Source: Polaromonas vacuolata
GTDB lineage: Bacteria; Pseudomonadota; Gammaproteobacteria; Burkholderiales; Burkholderiaceae_C
NCBI RefSeq assembly: GCF_012584515.1
Contig: NZ_CP051461.1
Location: 1,607,501 to 1,671,500 of the forward strand
DNA length: 64,000 bases
Direction: 5' to 3'
Both the position numbers and the translations under genes were made by a program. The notes below the pieces were generated by a model. It was not told the origin of the DNA. It did no database searches and saw only the letters and a program-made list of their open reading frames with translations. Positions 12,096 to 22,140 of the stretch are shown in pieces. Each line of letters begins with the position of its first letter. Positions within the stretch are counted from its first letter, which is position 1.

Positions 12096-13724
12096 TTAGC
12101 CGCGTGGCTCGCTCATCAGTCCTTTGACCACTGCAACCGTGGCGACCAACAGCACAATGGTGAAGGGTAAACCGGTCGAGACCGCCATGGCTTGCAAGGC
12201 TACTAAGCCGCCGCCCAGAATCAAAGCAATCGCCACCAAGCCTTCAAATAAACACCAAAAAACGCGCTGTGGTGTGGGTGCATCGACCTTGCCGCCAGCG
12301 GCAATCACGTCAATCACCAGCGAACCAGAGTCAGACGAAGTCACGAAGAAAACCACCACCAGCACGATAGCGATAAAGGATGAAATCTGTGCAAAAGGCA
12401 GTGCGTCCAGCATGAGGAAAATCTGTAACGGCAATGCAGCGTTAGCCGCGGCTTGATAGCCGTCAGCAACCAGTTGCGTGATGGCGGTTCCGCCAAACAC
12501 CGTCATCCACAAAATGCAAGCTAAGGAAGGAACGATGAGCACCGAAATCAGAAATTCACGAACCGTGCGACCACGTGATACGCGTGCGATGAACATGCCC
12601 ACGAATGGCGACCAGGAAATCCACCAAGCCCAGTAAAAAGCGGTCCAACCCTGAGAGTAATTAGCATCTGGGCGGCCAAACGGGTTTGCCAATGCAGGCA
12701 AGTATTGAACATAGGCGCCAATGTTGCTGAAAAATCCGGTAACAATCGCTAGCGTCGGGCCGACCAAAATCACAAACACCAGCAGCAATGCTGCCAGCAT
12801 CATATTGATTTCGGACAAGCGTTTGACACCGGCATCTAGTCCAGCCAGTACTGAGGTCAACGCAATTGCTGTGATACCAATGACCAGCACAATTTGTGTG
12901 GTGCTGCCAAGCGGTATGTCAAACAGATAGTGCAGGCCGGCTGCGGCTTGCGACGCGCCCAGTCCGAGTGAAGTAGCCAGACCAAACATGGTCGACAAAA
13001 TCGCCAATATATCGATGACGTGACCTGGCCATCCCCAGATTCGCTCACCTAACAAGGGGTAAAAAACTGAGCGTATGGTTAGAGGCAAACCTTTGTTATA
13101 GGAGAATAGCGCCAGACCTAGCGCCAAAATCGCATAAATGGCCCAAGGATGTAGACCCCAGTGGTAGATGGTCGCGGCCATCGCTAAGCGCTGCGCGCCC
13201 ACTGCGTCACCGACTGCGCCGCCCAATGGCGCCCAGTCTGTGCGCACACCATCCTCCATAGTCACACCGCCCATGGCGGTACCGAAATGTGTCAACGGCT
13301 CAGAGACGCCGTAGAACATCAAGCCAATGCCCATGCCCGCAGCAAATAGCATAGAGAACCAGGCCGTATAGCTGTAATCAGGCGTGGCTTTGGTGCCGCC
13401 AAGGCGAACCTTGCCCAGTGGGGAAATTGCCAGTGCGATACATGCCAGTACAAGAATATTGCCGGCGCTGATGAAGAACCAATCCATATTCGTCGTAATC
13501 CAGCTGAGTACGCTGGCAAAAATGGGTTCGACGCTATTTTTGAAAGTCAGTGTCATCACCACAAAAGCGATGATGGCTAGTGCTGAGATGGCGAACACCG
13601 GGTTGTGAATGTCTAGGCCAAGCGGACCAAACTTGGCCACGATGTTGTCTTGACCAACCTCGTAGTCTGTCTGGATGGGATTGACCTTCCCCTCCGGCGC
13701 CATAGGGTCGTGTTTATCGTTCAA
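12096..13724 (-). CDS. BCCT-family transporter (betaine/choline/carnitine type)
   Basis: Secondary transporter for quaternary ammonium or related compounds, 542 aa with about 12 membrane helices. The family's tryptophan-rich segment appears as HWGLHPWAIYAILALGLALF, and ISWSPFVGMFIARVSRGRT matches the conserved helix-8 region. The start is taken as a TTG at 13724 because a GAGGAG ribosome site lies 8 nt before it; an in-frame ATG at 13703 is the alternative. The gene is alone, so the substrate (glycine betaine, choline, carnitine or other) is unknown. Osmoprotection is the usual role. Confidence 0.92.
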   Translation of the reverse strand: MNDKHDPMAPEGKVNPIQTDYEVGQDNIVAKFGPLGLDIHNPVFAISALAIIAFVVMTLTFKNSVEPIFASVLSWITTNMDWFFISAGNILVLACIALAISPLGKVRLGGTKATPDYSYTAWFSMLFAAGMGIGLMFYGVSEPLTHFGTAMGGVTMEDGVRTDWAPLGGAVGDAVGAQRLAMAATIYHWGLHPWAIYAILALGLALFSYNKGLPLTIRSVFYPLLGERIWGWPGHVIDILAILSTMFGLATSLGLGASQAAAGLHYLFDIPLGSTTQIVLVIGITAIALTSVLAGLDAGVKRLSEINMMLAALLLVFVILVGPTLAIVTGFFSNIGAYVQYLPALANPFGRPDANYSQGWTAFYWAWWISWSPFVGMFIARVSRGRTVREFLISVLIVPSLACILWMTVFGGTAITQLVADGYQAAANAALPLQIFLMLDALPFAQISSFIAIVLVVVFFVTSSDSGSLVIDVIAAGGKVDAPTPQRVFWCLFEGLVAIALILGGGLVALQAMAVSTGLPFTIVLLVATVAVVKGLMSEPRG

Positions 13725-14157
13725 TATGGATTCTCCTCATCGATTAAGGTGGACTGAAAAAGCAGCTGTATGAGTAGGGCGCGATGTGTTGCGCAGGCAG
13801 GCTTTTTAATAAGTGGTGACCATAACACAGTGGTGTTTTTTGTTACTTTTAAGTTTATATGTAAGTTATTAGCGTATTTACGATTTTTTTATCGTTTTTA
13901 GATTCAGATCATGAGATTAAATTTGTTGCCGTTTTTAACCCTGATAGGATTTATTGCTCGGGTTTGCCCGATAGGAGTCGCGCAGACCCGCTTCACAGCT
14001 TGCGTTCTTCAGCTGCATAGCAGCTGTCCCAATGGTTTTCGGGTAATTGCCGATGTCAAAAGCTCACGGGTTGGCAGTTAGAACTCGATTAAAGTGCCAG
14101 TTGATGGTATTTTTCAATTCCTGCATTTGTCCATCCCCCATTTCTGTCTAGGCCAAC
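13725..14157. other. Intergenic region between divergent BCCT and ynfA genes
   Basis: About 430 bases, AT-rich near 13840-13930, containing the small hairpin AGCTGCATAGCAGCT near 14011-14025. No coding frame, tRNA or riboswitch could be recognised. It presumably holds the promoters of the two flanking genes. Confidence 0.5.
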
Positions 14158-14475
14158 GTGAAGTCTTTCTTTTTATATTTCGTCACCGCACTGGCAGAAA
14201 TACTCGGCTGCTTCTTACCTTACCTGTGGTTAAAACAAGGCGCGTCGGTCTGGCTACTCATACCTGCAGCGATTAGCTTGACCGTGTTTGTCTGGCTGCT
14301 GACGCTGCACGATGCGCCATCCGGTCGGGTTTACGCGGCCTATGGCGGTGTCTACATCACAACGGCTGTTAGCTGGTTGTGGTTGATCGACAAAATTAAG
14401 CCGTCAGCGTGGGATGTAGCGGGCTGTGCTTTGGCGCTGCTTGGCGTGGCTGTGATCGTCTTACAGCCGCGTTAG
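14158..14475 (+). CDS. YnfA/UPF0060 family small membrane protein
   Basis: A 105-aa integral membrane protein with four hydrophobic helices. The family signatures [15 protein letters not shown] and [16 protein letters not shown] are clear. YnfA proteins are structurally related to the small multidrug resistance exporters, and their physiological substrate is not well settled. The start is a GTG at 14158. It converges on the bicupin gene. Confidence 0.9.
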   Translation: MKSFFLYFVTALAEILGCFLPYLWLKQGASVWLLIPAAISLTVFVWLLTLHDAPSGRVYAAYGGVYITTAVSWLWLIDKIKPSAWDVAGCALALLGVAVIVLQPR

Positions 14476-14558
14476 GCGGCAGCATGAGACTAAACACCAA
14501 AGTCTCAAGAAATTGCTAATTGAGCCAACACAGTGGCTAGGGTTTGTTCCAGTTGGGT

Positions 14559-15239
14559 TTAGATCAGATGACCGGTCTTGACCAAAATCAAGCAGCCTTC
14601 ACTGCTAAACGGCTTGTGCTGGCTTAAATGCGGGCTGCGCATCCAGCTGCCGGCTGGAAAGTCGCCATGCTCGTCCGAGAAAACGCCTTCGACAACAAAG
14701 ATTTCTTCCCCACCGAAATGTCGGTGCGGATTAAAGAAAGTCTCCGGCGCCCAGCGCACCATGGCCGTGTGTTGGCTGCCAAATTCAGTGAGCGGTAATA
14801 CTGTCAGCCCTTGAACCATGCCTTCAAACCACTGCGCGCTGCGCGTGTTGATGACTACCCGTTGGCTATCTTCTGGGTCCATTTGACGCAGTCTGACGAA
14901 GAGCGTGCAGCCCTGTTTAGAAAAAGGTGCGTGACTTGAACCTGGTGGATTTTTGATGTAGGTGCCAGCTGGGTAGTCGCCCGCTGCGTCGGACAAACTG
15001 CCTTCGAGTACAAAAATTTCTTCGCCTAATCCGTGTTGGTGATCTGCAAAGCTGGCGCCAGGCAGGTACTTCACGACGGAGGTTGCTTTGGCCACTTCGC
15101 CGCCATCGCGTGCCAAAACTCTGCGTTTGACCATGGGGGAGGGCGAGTCAAGCCAAGGCAGTTGCTCACTTTGAACCACTACGCGCAGCGACACATCAGC
15201 GTTGAGCTGGGTCGCTTGCATGTTGGCAGTTTGGCTCAT
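14559..15239 (-). CDS. Bicupin protein, ChrR-like cupin domains
   Basis: A 226-aa protein made of two similar cupin domains. Each carries a metal-binding motif: HQHGLGEEIFVLEGSLSD in the first and HRHFGGEEIFVVEGVFSDEH in the second. The spacing resembles the cupin domain of the anti-sigma factor ChrR, but the zinc-binding N-terminal domain of ChrR is missing, so this is not a complete anti-sigma factor. The chosen start at 15239 overlaps the stop of the upstream small Cys-rich gene (ATGA), implying translational coupling. A metal-dependent enzyme or sensor is likely; the ligand is unknown. Confidence 0.82.
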   Translation of the reverse strand: MSQTANMQATQLNADVSLRVVVQSEQLPWLDSPSPMVKRRVLARDGGEVAKATSVVKYLPGASFADHQHGLGEEIFVLEGSLSDAAGDYPAGTYIKNPPGSSHAPFSKQGCTLFVRLRQMDPEDSQRVVINTRSAQWFEGMVQGLTVLPLTEFGSQHTAMVRWAPETFFNPHRHFGGEEIFVVEGVFSDEHGDFPAGSWMRSPHLSQHKPFSSEGCLILVKTGHLI

Positions 15240-15403
15240 GAATTGTCTTCTAAGGGCGTTGCCGGTTTGGAGGTGGAAAGGTTTTCTTGCTCGTCGGCCG
15301 GGCGGGACATTTTCTCGCCGTCCCACTGCTGGCCACACCAGCACAAACCGTCGGCATTTATAAGGCAGGTGCCGGTGCCGCAGCAGCGCTCGTCTTCTTC
15401 CAT
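15236..15403 (-). CDS. Small cysteine-rich hypothetical protein
   Basis: A 55-aa protein with a conserved-looking cysteine-rich core, RCCGTGTCLINADGLCWCGQ, which could bind a metal ion. The start at 15403 is preceded by AAGGAC at a suitable distance; a longer frame from 15442 has no better ribosome site. It overlaps the bicupin gene by 4 nt, so the two are very likely made together. Its function is not known, and metal binding is inferred from the cysteines alone. Confidence 0.6.
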   Translation of the reverse strand: MEEDERCCGTGTCLINADGLCWCGQQWDGEKMSRPADEQENLSTSKPATPLEDNS

Positions 15404-15484
15404 AATTTTGTCCTTGTTAAGGCTTAGATTTTTACCTGCCATCGGCTTTGTTGCTGACAGCGGGTTAATTTAAGTGAGTTTGCG

Positions 15485-15796
15485 TTAATCGTGGCAGTAG
15501 CGTTGGCTTAACGTTTTGAAAATCAGTTTGCCTTCGGGGGTCTCGTCATCAAGCGCAACTTCTTGTTTAGCGCCCACCATAAAGCCTTGCGGCGGTAAGT
15601 TAGAGCGGCTGAGCAAGCCGCAAACCGTGCCATTTTTGTAGCGTATGACTTGGGTAAATACCAAGTCTTGCGCACCACCGAGATGGCGGCTGAGCACTGA
15701 CTCGTAGCTAGACGCAACGTTTTTTCCCAGCGTGAAAAATCCGACTAGCAAAACAATCAACGCCGCTAAAAACCATTTCCAAGCGTTTGTCTTCAT
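15485..15796 (-). CDS. Small membrane-anchored hypothetical protein
   Basis: A 103-aa product beginning with one hydrophobic helix (FLAALIVLLVGFFTLG) that could be a membrane anchor or an uncleaved signal. The remaining 75 residues are soluble and contain two cysteines (TVCGLL and QRYCHD), possibly a disulfide if outside the membrane. The ATG at 15796 follows an AAGG site. I do not recognise the family. It is upstream of the Cys-rich/bicupin pair on the same strand, separated by about 80 bp. Confidence 0.6.
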   Translation of the reverse strand: MKTNAWKWFLAALIVLLVGFFTLGKNVASSYESVLSRHLGGAQDLVFTQVIRYKNGTVCGLLSRSNLPPQGFMVGAKQEVALDDETPEGKLIFKTLSQRYCHD

Positions 15797-15955
15797 AAAA
15801 CCTTGACCAGAACATTGCAAAAAAACACGTCAGTTGACGCATTCCGTACTTGAATAAAATCTTTGTGCGCTTAACCAACGCGGCCAAAGCAAAAGCCCAA
15901 TATATCATTGCGCAATAACCTAAAGCCCTAGACTTTCCCCTCACATTTCAAGCGC

Positions 15956-16831
15956 ATGAACCCACTTACTTTTCAATTCGAATACCCGCGTGTGTTGAGC
16001 ATTGCAGGCTCTGACAGCAGCGGCGGTGCTGGCATACAGGCAGACCTCAAAACCATTGCTGCGCTGGGCTGCTACGGCGCGACCGCAATTACCGCATTGA
16101 CTGCGCAAAACACGCTGGGTGTGCTCTCAATCCATGCGATCCCGCCACAAATGTTGACCGATCAAATAGATGCAGTGGTGAGTGATTTAGGTGTTGATGC
16201 AGTCAAGATAGGCATGCTGCATGCGCCCGATATTGTGCTGGCGGTAGCAGCGGCGATTGACCGGCATAGTCTTAAAAATGTGGTGTTAGACCCGGTCATG
16301 GTGGCCACTAGCGGTGCGGTGCTGATAGACCATCCGGCTATCGCTGCACTGGTGCGCGAACTATTTGGCCGTGCCATGTTGGTCACACCCAACTTAGATG
16401 AGGCTGCGTTGTTAGTGGCTAGGCCCTTGGTCAGCGAGCAAGACATGCTGGGCGCGGCGCAGCAACTACTGGAGATGGGCGCCCAAGCCGTGTTGCTTAA
16501 AGGCGGCCATCTGCCGGGTGATCAGGTCAGCGATTTGCTGCTCACGCCGGGCGAGCCGCCGCATTGGTTGCGCGGCCAGCGTATTGCCAGCGCAAATACC
16601 CACGGCACGGGCTGCACACTGTCTTCGGCGATTGCAGCGCAGCTGGCGCTGGGTTTGGATTTACGTACGGCGGTGCATGCAGCACGTGACTATGTAAGGG
16701 CTGCCATTGCTGCTGGGGCGGTAGTGCGCACCGGTGCCGGTAGTGGGCCGCTAAATCATGGGTTTGCGCCCCAGCTTATGCGGCTAAAACGCTTGGATAC
16801 AGGCTTGATTTCAGGTCTGGATTCGGTCTAG
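15956..16831 (+). CDS. thiD: Hydroxymethylpyrimidine/phosphomethylpyrimidine kinase
   Basis: ThiD phosphorylates HMP and then HMP-phosphate to give HMP-pyrophosphate for thiamine synthesis. The 291-aa protein has the ribokinase-like signatures SIAGSDSSGGAGIQADLKT near the N-terminus and GTGCTLSSAIAA with its anion-hole/catalytic-base region near the C-terminus. The start at 15956 gives a full-length protein. The gene is divergent from the small membrane gene and convergent with yebC; no other thiamine gene and no TPP riboswitch were seen. Confidence 0.93.
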   Translation: MNPLTFQFEYPRVLSIAGSDSSGGAGIQADLKTIAALGCYGATAITALTAQNTLGVLSIHAIPPQMLTDQIDAVVSDLGVDAVKIGMLHAPDIVLAVAAAIDRHSLKNVVLDPVMVATSGAVLIDHPAIAALVRELFGRAMLVTPNLDEAALLVARPLVSEQDMLGAAQQLLEMGAQAVLLKGGHLPGDQVSDLLLTPGEPPHWLRGQRIASANTHGTGCTLSSAIAAQLALGLDLRTAVHAARDYVRAAIAAGAVVRTGAGSGPLNHGFAPQLMRLKRLDTGLISGLDSV

Positions 16832-16892
16832 CCAGCGCTGGTGGCATAGCGCTAGTCGACCGTTTGACAATGAAGTCTCGCCAACGCTAAAG

Positions 16893-17603
16893 TTAGCCTG
16901 CTAGGCCTACATAAATTTCTTGCACATCCTCGTTGGCATCTATCGCCGCCAAAAAGGCCTCGACTTCTTCTAAATGCTCCGGGCTCAGGTCGGCGGGATT
17001 GACTGGATTTTTTGCCTTATAGCCCAGCTTCATGGACAGCACATTAAAACCCTGAGCCGGTAGTGCGCGGCTCACCAAATCCAGATCGGCTGGCTCGGTC
17101 AAAAACAGTGTGTTGCCATCTTCACCGGGCTCCAAGTCTTGAGCGCCAGCCTCAATCGCTGCGCTGTCGGCGTCAGCGTCGGGGTTGAGCGGTGCCGCTT
17201 CTATCATGCCTATGTGGTCGAAATCCCAAGCGACCGAGCCCGAGGTACCCAACTGGCCCTTGCGGAACAACACCCGCATCTCAGGTGCGGTGCGTTTGAC
17301 GTTATCGGTCAAGCATTCCACCATCACTGCTACTTGATGGGGTGCAAAGCCTTCGTAGATGACGCGTTCAAAGTGAACCGCATCATCCGTCAAGCCAGCA
17401 CCTTTTTTTAGCGCTCTATCCAATGTTTCTTTCGGCATAGAGACTTTGCGAGCTTGCTCCACCACCAGTCGCAGGCGGGAATTCAGCGCTGGGTCAGCGC
17501 CGCTGCGCGCGGCAATCATGATGTCTTTAACCAGTTTGCCAAAAATTTTGCCCTTGGCACTGGCTGCTAAATCCTTGCCCTTTGCTTTCCATTGCGCGCC
17601 CAT
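16893..17603 (-). CDS. YebC/PmpR-family DNA-binding regulatory protein
   Basis: A 236-aa protein of the YebC/TACO1 family. The typical N-terminus [20 protein letters not shown] and the segment [19 protein letters not shown] are evident. Members have been described as transcription regulators, and recent work ties some to ribosome function at proline stretches; which applies here is unknown. It is intact and convergent with thiD. Confidence 0.93.
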   Translation of the reverse strand: MGAQWKAKGKDLAASAKGKIFGKLVKDIMIAARSGADPALNSRLRLVVEQARKVSMPKETLDRALKKGAGLTDDAVHFERVIYEGFAPHQVAVMVECLTDNVKRTAPEMRVLFRKGQLGTSGSVAWDFDHIGMIEAAPLNPDADADSAAIEAGAQDLEPGEDGNTLFLTEPADLDLVSRALPAQGFNVLSMKLGYKAKNPVNPADLSPEHLEEVEAFLAAIDANEDVQEIYVGLAG

Positions 17604-18068
17604 TGGTATTCCTTCGCTGATTGCTTTTTTTTACGAGTGGTTTGAGCTTGCACCGTCTGTGCAAACCGATCAGGCGTAATTTTATACACCTGATCAGCCT
17701 GGCACTGTGCGTGCGCATTTCCCGCTCAGTTTTACAGCGCCGAATGATGGCGGAACACGGCTGAAAAGACGTTACTTTTTTTGCTTCGATGAGCTCTCCT
17801 CATTCAATTTCCAATATTTAAATGACCGATTGCAAGTAGCTAAAACTGGCTATAGCCATTAATTTTTATCGATTATTCGTGCCCAAAATCACTAATTGAT
17901 AGAAAATAAAATGTGTATCAAAATTCATCTGTACTATTTATGAAACACATCTGAAACAAACAATTACATTTAATACATTAGTTCGTATTTTTGAATTAAT
18001 AAAAAGTTTTTTTCTTAAAAGCAGTTGACACACCCACTGCCCAGAAACCAACTTAAGGGAAAAGCACT
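17604..18068. other. AT-rich intergenic region ahead of the chemosensory operon
   Basis: About 465 bases without a credible gene, becoming strongly AT-rich from 17810 to 18020. A TTGACA at 18024-18029 could be a -35 element, but no convincing -10 follows at the right distance. The ribosome site TTAAGGGAAAAG precedes the receptor start. The operon promoter is probably here but not identified. Confidence 0.5.
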
Positions 18069-19994
18069 ATGCAATTGCTCAAGATATTCTCTAATAAACT
18101 AATCGGTCTGATTGCAACGGGCATGTACAAACCTAGTGTTGCTGAAATGCATATTGCAGACCTACAGCGCGATAAAGCCAGATCGATGAGCAAGCAACAG
18201 CAAGTTGCCGAGCGCATTGCCGCAGCAACCGGTGAGTTGTCGTCAGGCATCAATGCGGCCGCCAGCGCAGCCGAGCAACTCAAGCATGCGGCTGATCAAA
18301 TGGCCACTGGTGCCAAGGTGGCGTCTAGCGCATCGCTTGAATCCATGACTGCCTTTAATGTGGTGATAGGCGCTATTGCATTGCAACTGCAAAACGCCGA
18401 CATCAGCCAAAGAAAGGCTGAAATCTCTCAGAACCTAGTGGCTAAGACGGCTGCTGACATCGCCAATCTAATCACTAATGTGGCTATTGCGGGTCAGAGG
18501 CAGATTGCCTCTGTGGCCACAGTGGTAGAGCTAGAAAAGCAGGCCATTAATATCGGCGACATCGTCAAGGTTGTCGCTCGGATTGCCGATCAAACTAATT
18601 TACTGGCCTTGAACGCCGCGATTGAAGCGGCGCGCGCCGGTAAGCATTGCAAGGGCTTTGCAGTGGTGGCAGAGGAGGTGCGAAGGTTGGCCGAGACATC
18701 GGAGAAAAGTGCCAAGCAAATTCAGGACTTAGTGGTTCAGATTCAACAGGACGTCAAAGCGATTGCCGAAGGTATCAACACCTCAGCCAAAGCAATTGAT
18801 GGCGAGATTGAGAAGGGCAAAGTCATCACTGTTCAACTCGAAGCGGTTCGCACCGACGTGATCAAAGTAGTGCGCGGTATCACTGAAATTGCGATAGGCG
18901 CGAAACAATCTGATGCTGCGGCTAGACAGGCACTAAAGGGCGCTGATGAAATTGCCGCAGCTGCAGTTGAGCAGTTAGTCGCCGCTGAAGACGCCGCCAA
19001 AATCATGCAACGACAGTCCCAAGCGCTGGCTGAATCCGAACAGGCTACTCAGGCTTTGTCTGAAATGGCACAAGAGCTAAAAAATTCAACTGATGTCGCC
19101 AATCGTGCAGAAGGCCTTGCGTCTTCGGCTGAGGCTTTGTCCTCTGCGGTGCAGGACATCAGCAGTGATAGCTCGCAAATCATGACCGCTATTGAAAAGA
19201 TTCGCAAAGGCGCACAAACATCCGCCGCCGCTTGCGAGCGATCCTACTCAGCCGTTAACCAGATTGAAAAAGGCGTAGATGTCGCTCAACAACGCGCAAC
19301 ACTTGGTGGTGCCAAGGTGAAAGATGTGCTCGCCACGTTAGGCGTGAACAAGTTGTCTGTCGATGAGTTGATCAAAGGCATTACTGCCTCTGTGAAGGGC
19401 ACGCAGGAAAGCATACAACAGGTCAAAAATCTTGAGCAGGTTTCACGCCGCATCAATAAGATTGTTGACGCTATCACCATGGTCTCGATTCAGACCAATA
19501 TGCTGGCCGTGAACGGTTCTATAGAAGCGGCAAGGGCGGATGAGTTCGGCAGAGGTTTTGTGGTGGTCTCAACTGATATCCGTAACTTGGCGCGTGACTC
19601 TGCAGAAAATGCTGACCGTATCAAGGACTTGGTTAAGGCTGTGCAAGACCAGATTGCCGTGGTGAGTGTCGATCTCAATGACATTGTCAAGTCAGCTTTA
19701 GGCGAAGTTGAGCAGGCCAAAGTATCAACCACCAACCTCAATCAGATAGAGGCAGACATCGTCGTCGTCGAGCAAGGTACGCGCGAAATACTCGCCGCTT
19801 CAAGGGAAATCGTCAGCGCTATCGACGAGGCCAAGAAAGGTATTGAACAAATATCTGACGCCGCTCAGCAGGCCGATAAAGCGGCAGCGCAAGCGGCTAG
19901 CGCTGCCTCGCAGCAGTCCAAAGGTGCGCAAGATTTAGCGGCGGCGATTGAGGAAATTTCTTCGCTCGCCGACGAATTACAAAACGCTTCTTAA
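18069..19994 (+). CDS. Soluble methyl-accepting chemotaxis-like receptor with two signalling tips
   Basis: A 641-aa, almost wholly alpha-helical protein with no strong membrane helix and no sensor domain that I recognise. It contains two copies of the receptor hairpin tip that binds CheA and Che[18 protein letters not shown] with [14 protein letters not shown] (about 172-212), and [16 protein letters not shown] with [15 protein letters not shown] (about 472-512). The tips are exactly 300 residues apart, pointing to an internal duplication of a signalling module. The second tip departs more from the consensus ([12 protein letters not shown]). It is the first gene of a six-gene operon. Cytoplasmic receptors of this kind usually serve systems for motility on surfaces or other cellular outputs. 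Its signal is unknown. Confidence 0.88.
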   Translation: MQLLKIFSNKLIGLIATGMYKPSVAEMHIADLQRDKARSMSKQQQVAERIAAATGELSSGINAAASAAEQLKHAADQMATGAKVASSASLESMTAFNVVIGAIALQLQNADISQRKAEISQNLVAKTAADIANLITNVAIAGQRQIASVATVVELEKQAINIGDIVKVVARIADQTNLLALNAAIEAARAGKHCKGFAVVAEEVRRLAETSEKSAKQIQDLVVQIQQDVKAIAEGINTSAKAIDGEIEKGKVITVQLEAVRTDVIKVVRGITEIAIGAKQSDAAARQALKGADEIAAAAVEQLVAAEDAAKIMQRQSQALAESEQATQALSEMAQELKNSTDVANRAEGLASSAEALSSAVQDISSDSSQIMTAIEKIRKGAQTSAAACERSYSAVNQIEKGVDVAQQRATLGGAKVKDVLATLGVNKLSVDELIKGITASVKGTQESIQQVKNLEQVSRRINKIVDAITMVSIQTNMLAVNGSIEAARADEFGRGFVVVSTDIRNLARDSAENADRIKDLVKAVQDQIAVVSVDLNDIVKSALGEVEQAKVSTTNLNQIEADIVVVEQGTREILAASREIVSAIDEAKKGIEQISDAAQQADKAAAQAASAASQQSKGAQDLAAAIEEISSLADELQNAS

Positions 19995-20005
19995 GGAGAG
20001 CTGAC

Positions 20006-21616
20006 ATGACGTTAGAGATTAATCTCGATCAACATGGGCCAGCACCACAAGTTCAGTTTTTACACAACGTGCGTTCTACTGAAAATGAGGTTAATACTCC
20101 CGCGTTTGCACTTCGAAAATTTATAACTTTTATCGCCGGCGGCGAGGTCTTCGCTGTTGATATGGAGCCAGTACAAGAAATCATACGTTTGCCAGATATT
20201 GTCAGAGTGCCGTTAGCGCCGCCAGCACTGAAAGGTTTGTCCAACCTACGTGGCAGAGTTTTACCAATCATCTCGCTGCGCAGCATATTTGGTTTTGCGG
20301 AGATGGCGTATGACGAGGCCAACCGCGCGGTCGTGATTAATGTTGGCCAGCCGCTGGGCTTTGTGGTGGACTGCGTGACCAATATGGTGACTGTCGAGCC
20401 ACACCAAGTTGAAGCTGTCGATCCGATTGGCTCCAGCGTAGACAGCGGTTTGCTCTCGGGCTTTATCAAGGACGTGGGCGGACACGCCATGATCATGGTG
20501 CTGGACTTAAGTAAGCTGATTCAACGTGAATTTTCCTACCTTGCAGCTTTCACCAAAAGGCCTAGTCTTGATTGTTTGTCTGTCGGTAGCCATAGTGATG
20601 TTGCGATTAATGCTAAAGCAAATTTAATGGCTAACGATGAATTGAAATTAGTAAGCATTCATATTGCAGATCAAGAATATGCATTTGCTATTGATCACGT
20701 GCAGGAGATCGTACAGCTACCCGACACCGTCATGCATATGCCGGATTCACTGCCTCAAGTTATGAAAGTGATGACGCTGCGCAACCGAATCTTGCCGCTA
20801 GTCAGTTTACGCCGCATGTTTAGTTTGCCCGACAAAGCCTTAGATGAGAAAAATCGTATTTTGGTGTTAACTTGGCAAGGCACTAGCATAGGCGTAGTCG
20901 TTGATGCAGTGAATGAGGTAATGCGTATTGGTAAAACCCTGGTGGATCCAATGCCAAGCCTGCTCTTTGATGGTGGCAACATGGCCGACATCGCCGAAAT
21001 CTGTCGCCTCGATAATGGTGCGCGTTTAGTTTGCATCATTCAGGTGCACAAGCTGTTTAATCACTCCATCATCAAAGAAACATTAAATAGTCTGACTGAT
21101 AGGGTTGAAAAAACCGTTGCTAATAGTGTCAACGCAGGCCTTCAAGAGCCGGCAGACGACGATGAGCAAATGGTGGTTTTTCGCCTCGATAAGGAAGAGT
21201 TTGGCGTACCCGTTGATAGCGTTCAGGAAATTACTCATGTTCCAAACGAGCTCAGACAAGTGCCGGGTGCGCCAACATTTATCGAAGGTGTGATTAATCT
21301 GCGCGGCAGTGTGTTGCCGGTAATTGACTTGCGCTTACGTATGCGCCTACCCAGAGTTGAGCGCTCTAGTGAGCAGCGCATTTTGGTTTTTCTCATTGAT
21401 AAGCTGCGTACCGGCTTTATCGTCGACCAAGTCGCAGAGTTATTGAAAGTTTCCCGGTCGATGATAGAGCTGTCATCACCCCTGTCTATTCAGCATGGCA
21501 AGCTGCTGACACGCACGGCAAATATTAGCCCGCAAAAACGAATACTGCAGTTACTCGACACTTCGCATTTGGTCGACGATGACGAGCTTAAAAGCCTAGC
21601 GTCGATAGGCAGCTAA
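20006..21616 (+). CDS. Three tandem CheW domains (scaffold/coupling protein)
   Basis: A 536-aa protein consisting of three CheW-like domains at roughly 36-180, 208-350 and 390-530. Each has the core hallmark: NLRGRVLPIISL, TLRNRILPLVSL and NLRGSVLPVIDL. Ordinary CheW is a single domain of about 160 aa that couples receptors to CheA. A triple fusion may bridge more than one receptor tip or kinase per molecule, which would match the double-tip receptor just upstream. It begins at an ATG preceded by AAGGAG, 11 nt after the receptor gene. The middle domain has RN where the others have RG, so its binding surface may differ. Confidence 0.88.
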   Translation: MTLEINLDQHGPAPQVQFLHNVRSTENEVNTPAFALRKFITFIAGGEVFAVDMEPVQEIIRLPDIVRVPLAPPALKGLSNLRGRVLPIISLRSIFGFAEMAYDEANRAVVINVGQPLGFVVDCVTNMVTVEPHQVEAVDPIGSSVDSGLLSGFIKDVGGHAMIMVLDLSKLIQREFSYLAAFTKRPSLDCLSVGSHSDVAINAKANLMANDELKLVSIHIADQEYAFAIDHVQEIVQLPDTVMHMPDSLPQVMKVMTLRNRILPLVSLRRMFSLPDKALDEKNRILVLTWQGTSIGVVVDAVNEVMRIGKTLVDPMPSLLFDGGNMADIAEICRLDNGARLVCIIQVHKLFNHSIIKETLNSLTDRVEKTVANSVNAGLQEPADDDEQMVVFRLDKEEFGVPVDSVQEITHVPNELRQVPGAPTFIEGVINLRGSVLPVIDLRLRMRLPRVERSSEQRILVFLIDKLRTGFIVDQVAELLKVSRSMIELSSPLSIQHGKLLTRTANISPQKRILQLLDTSHLVDDDELKSLASIGS

Positions 21617-21771
21617 GGCGATGATGAAAAAACGCATTTTTAACCAGTTGGAGTGCCTGCCACTACTTAATTTTAGGCTGACTATCTTGGCTTATATCTA
21701 CCCTAGCTATTCATATTGCCAGCTACAGAAATTCCTTGCAGCCATTGTCCACAAAAATTTTGGGGCAAAAG

Positions 21772-22140
21772 ATGAAACGTATCTTAATTGTTGACGACGC
21801 CATCACCATGCGCATGTATCACCGATTGATACTACAAGCCGGTGGCTTTCATGTGGACGAGGCCATCAACGGCGAGGATGCACTTGAAAAAGCGCTGCGC
21901 AAGCCTTATGACTTATACATAGTCGACATCAATATGCCCAAGCTAGATGGTTATGGTTTTTTACGTCAACTGCGTTCCGAGGCGATTGAGCAAGCACCGG
22001 CTTTTATCGTCTCGATAGAGTCAAGCGCGCACGATCAAAGCCGTGCCTTTCACGCTGGTGCCAATGGTTACTTGGTCAAACCTATTAATTCTGAGCATCT
22101 GCTCAGCCATGTTCGTCTATTGCTCGGAGAGGCCAGTTGA
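21772..22140 (+). CDS. CheY-like single-domain response regulator
   Basis: A 122-aa stand-alone receiver domain. The acidic pocket (Asp8, Asp9), phospho-acceptor Asp52 (YIVDINMPKLDG), hydroxy-residue switch (SIES) and conserved lysine (YLVKPI) are present. The start at 21772 gives MKRILIVDD, preceded by GGGGC; the earlier ATG at 21736 would add a poor N-terminus. The stop overlaps the start of cheA by one base. It probably receives phosphate from that kinase and has no output domain of its own. Confidence 0.9.
   Translation: MKRILIVDDAITMRMYHRLILQAGGFHVDEAINGEDALEKALRKPYDLYIVDINMPKLDGYGFLRQLRSEAIEQAPAFIVSIESSAHDQSRAFHAGANGYLVKPINSEHLLSHVRLLLGEAS

Noticed and set aside
14485..14507. TGAGACT/AGTCTCA hairpin between ynfA and the bicupin gene
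   Set aside because: A 7-bp stem with no T-run on either strand is too weak to call as a terminator.
17698..17714. TGGCAC element like a sigma-54 -24 box upstream of the chemosensory operon
   Set aside because: The -12 half (GTGCG) does not match TTGCA and it sits about 370 bp before the first gene.
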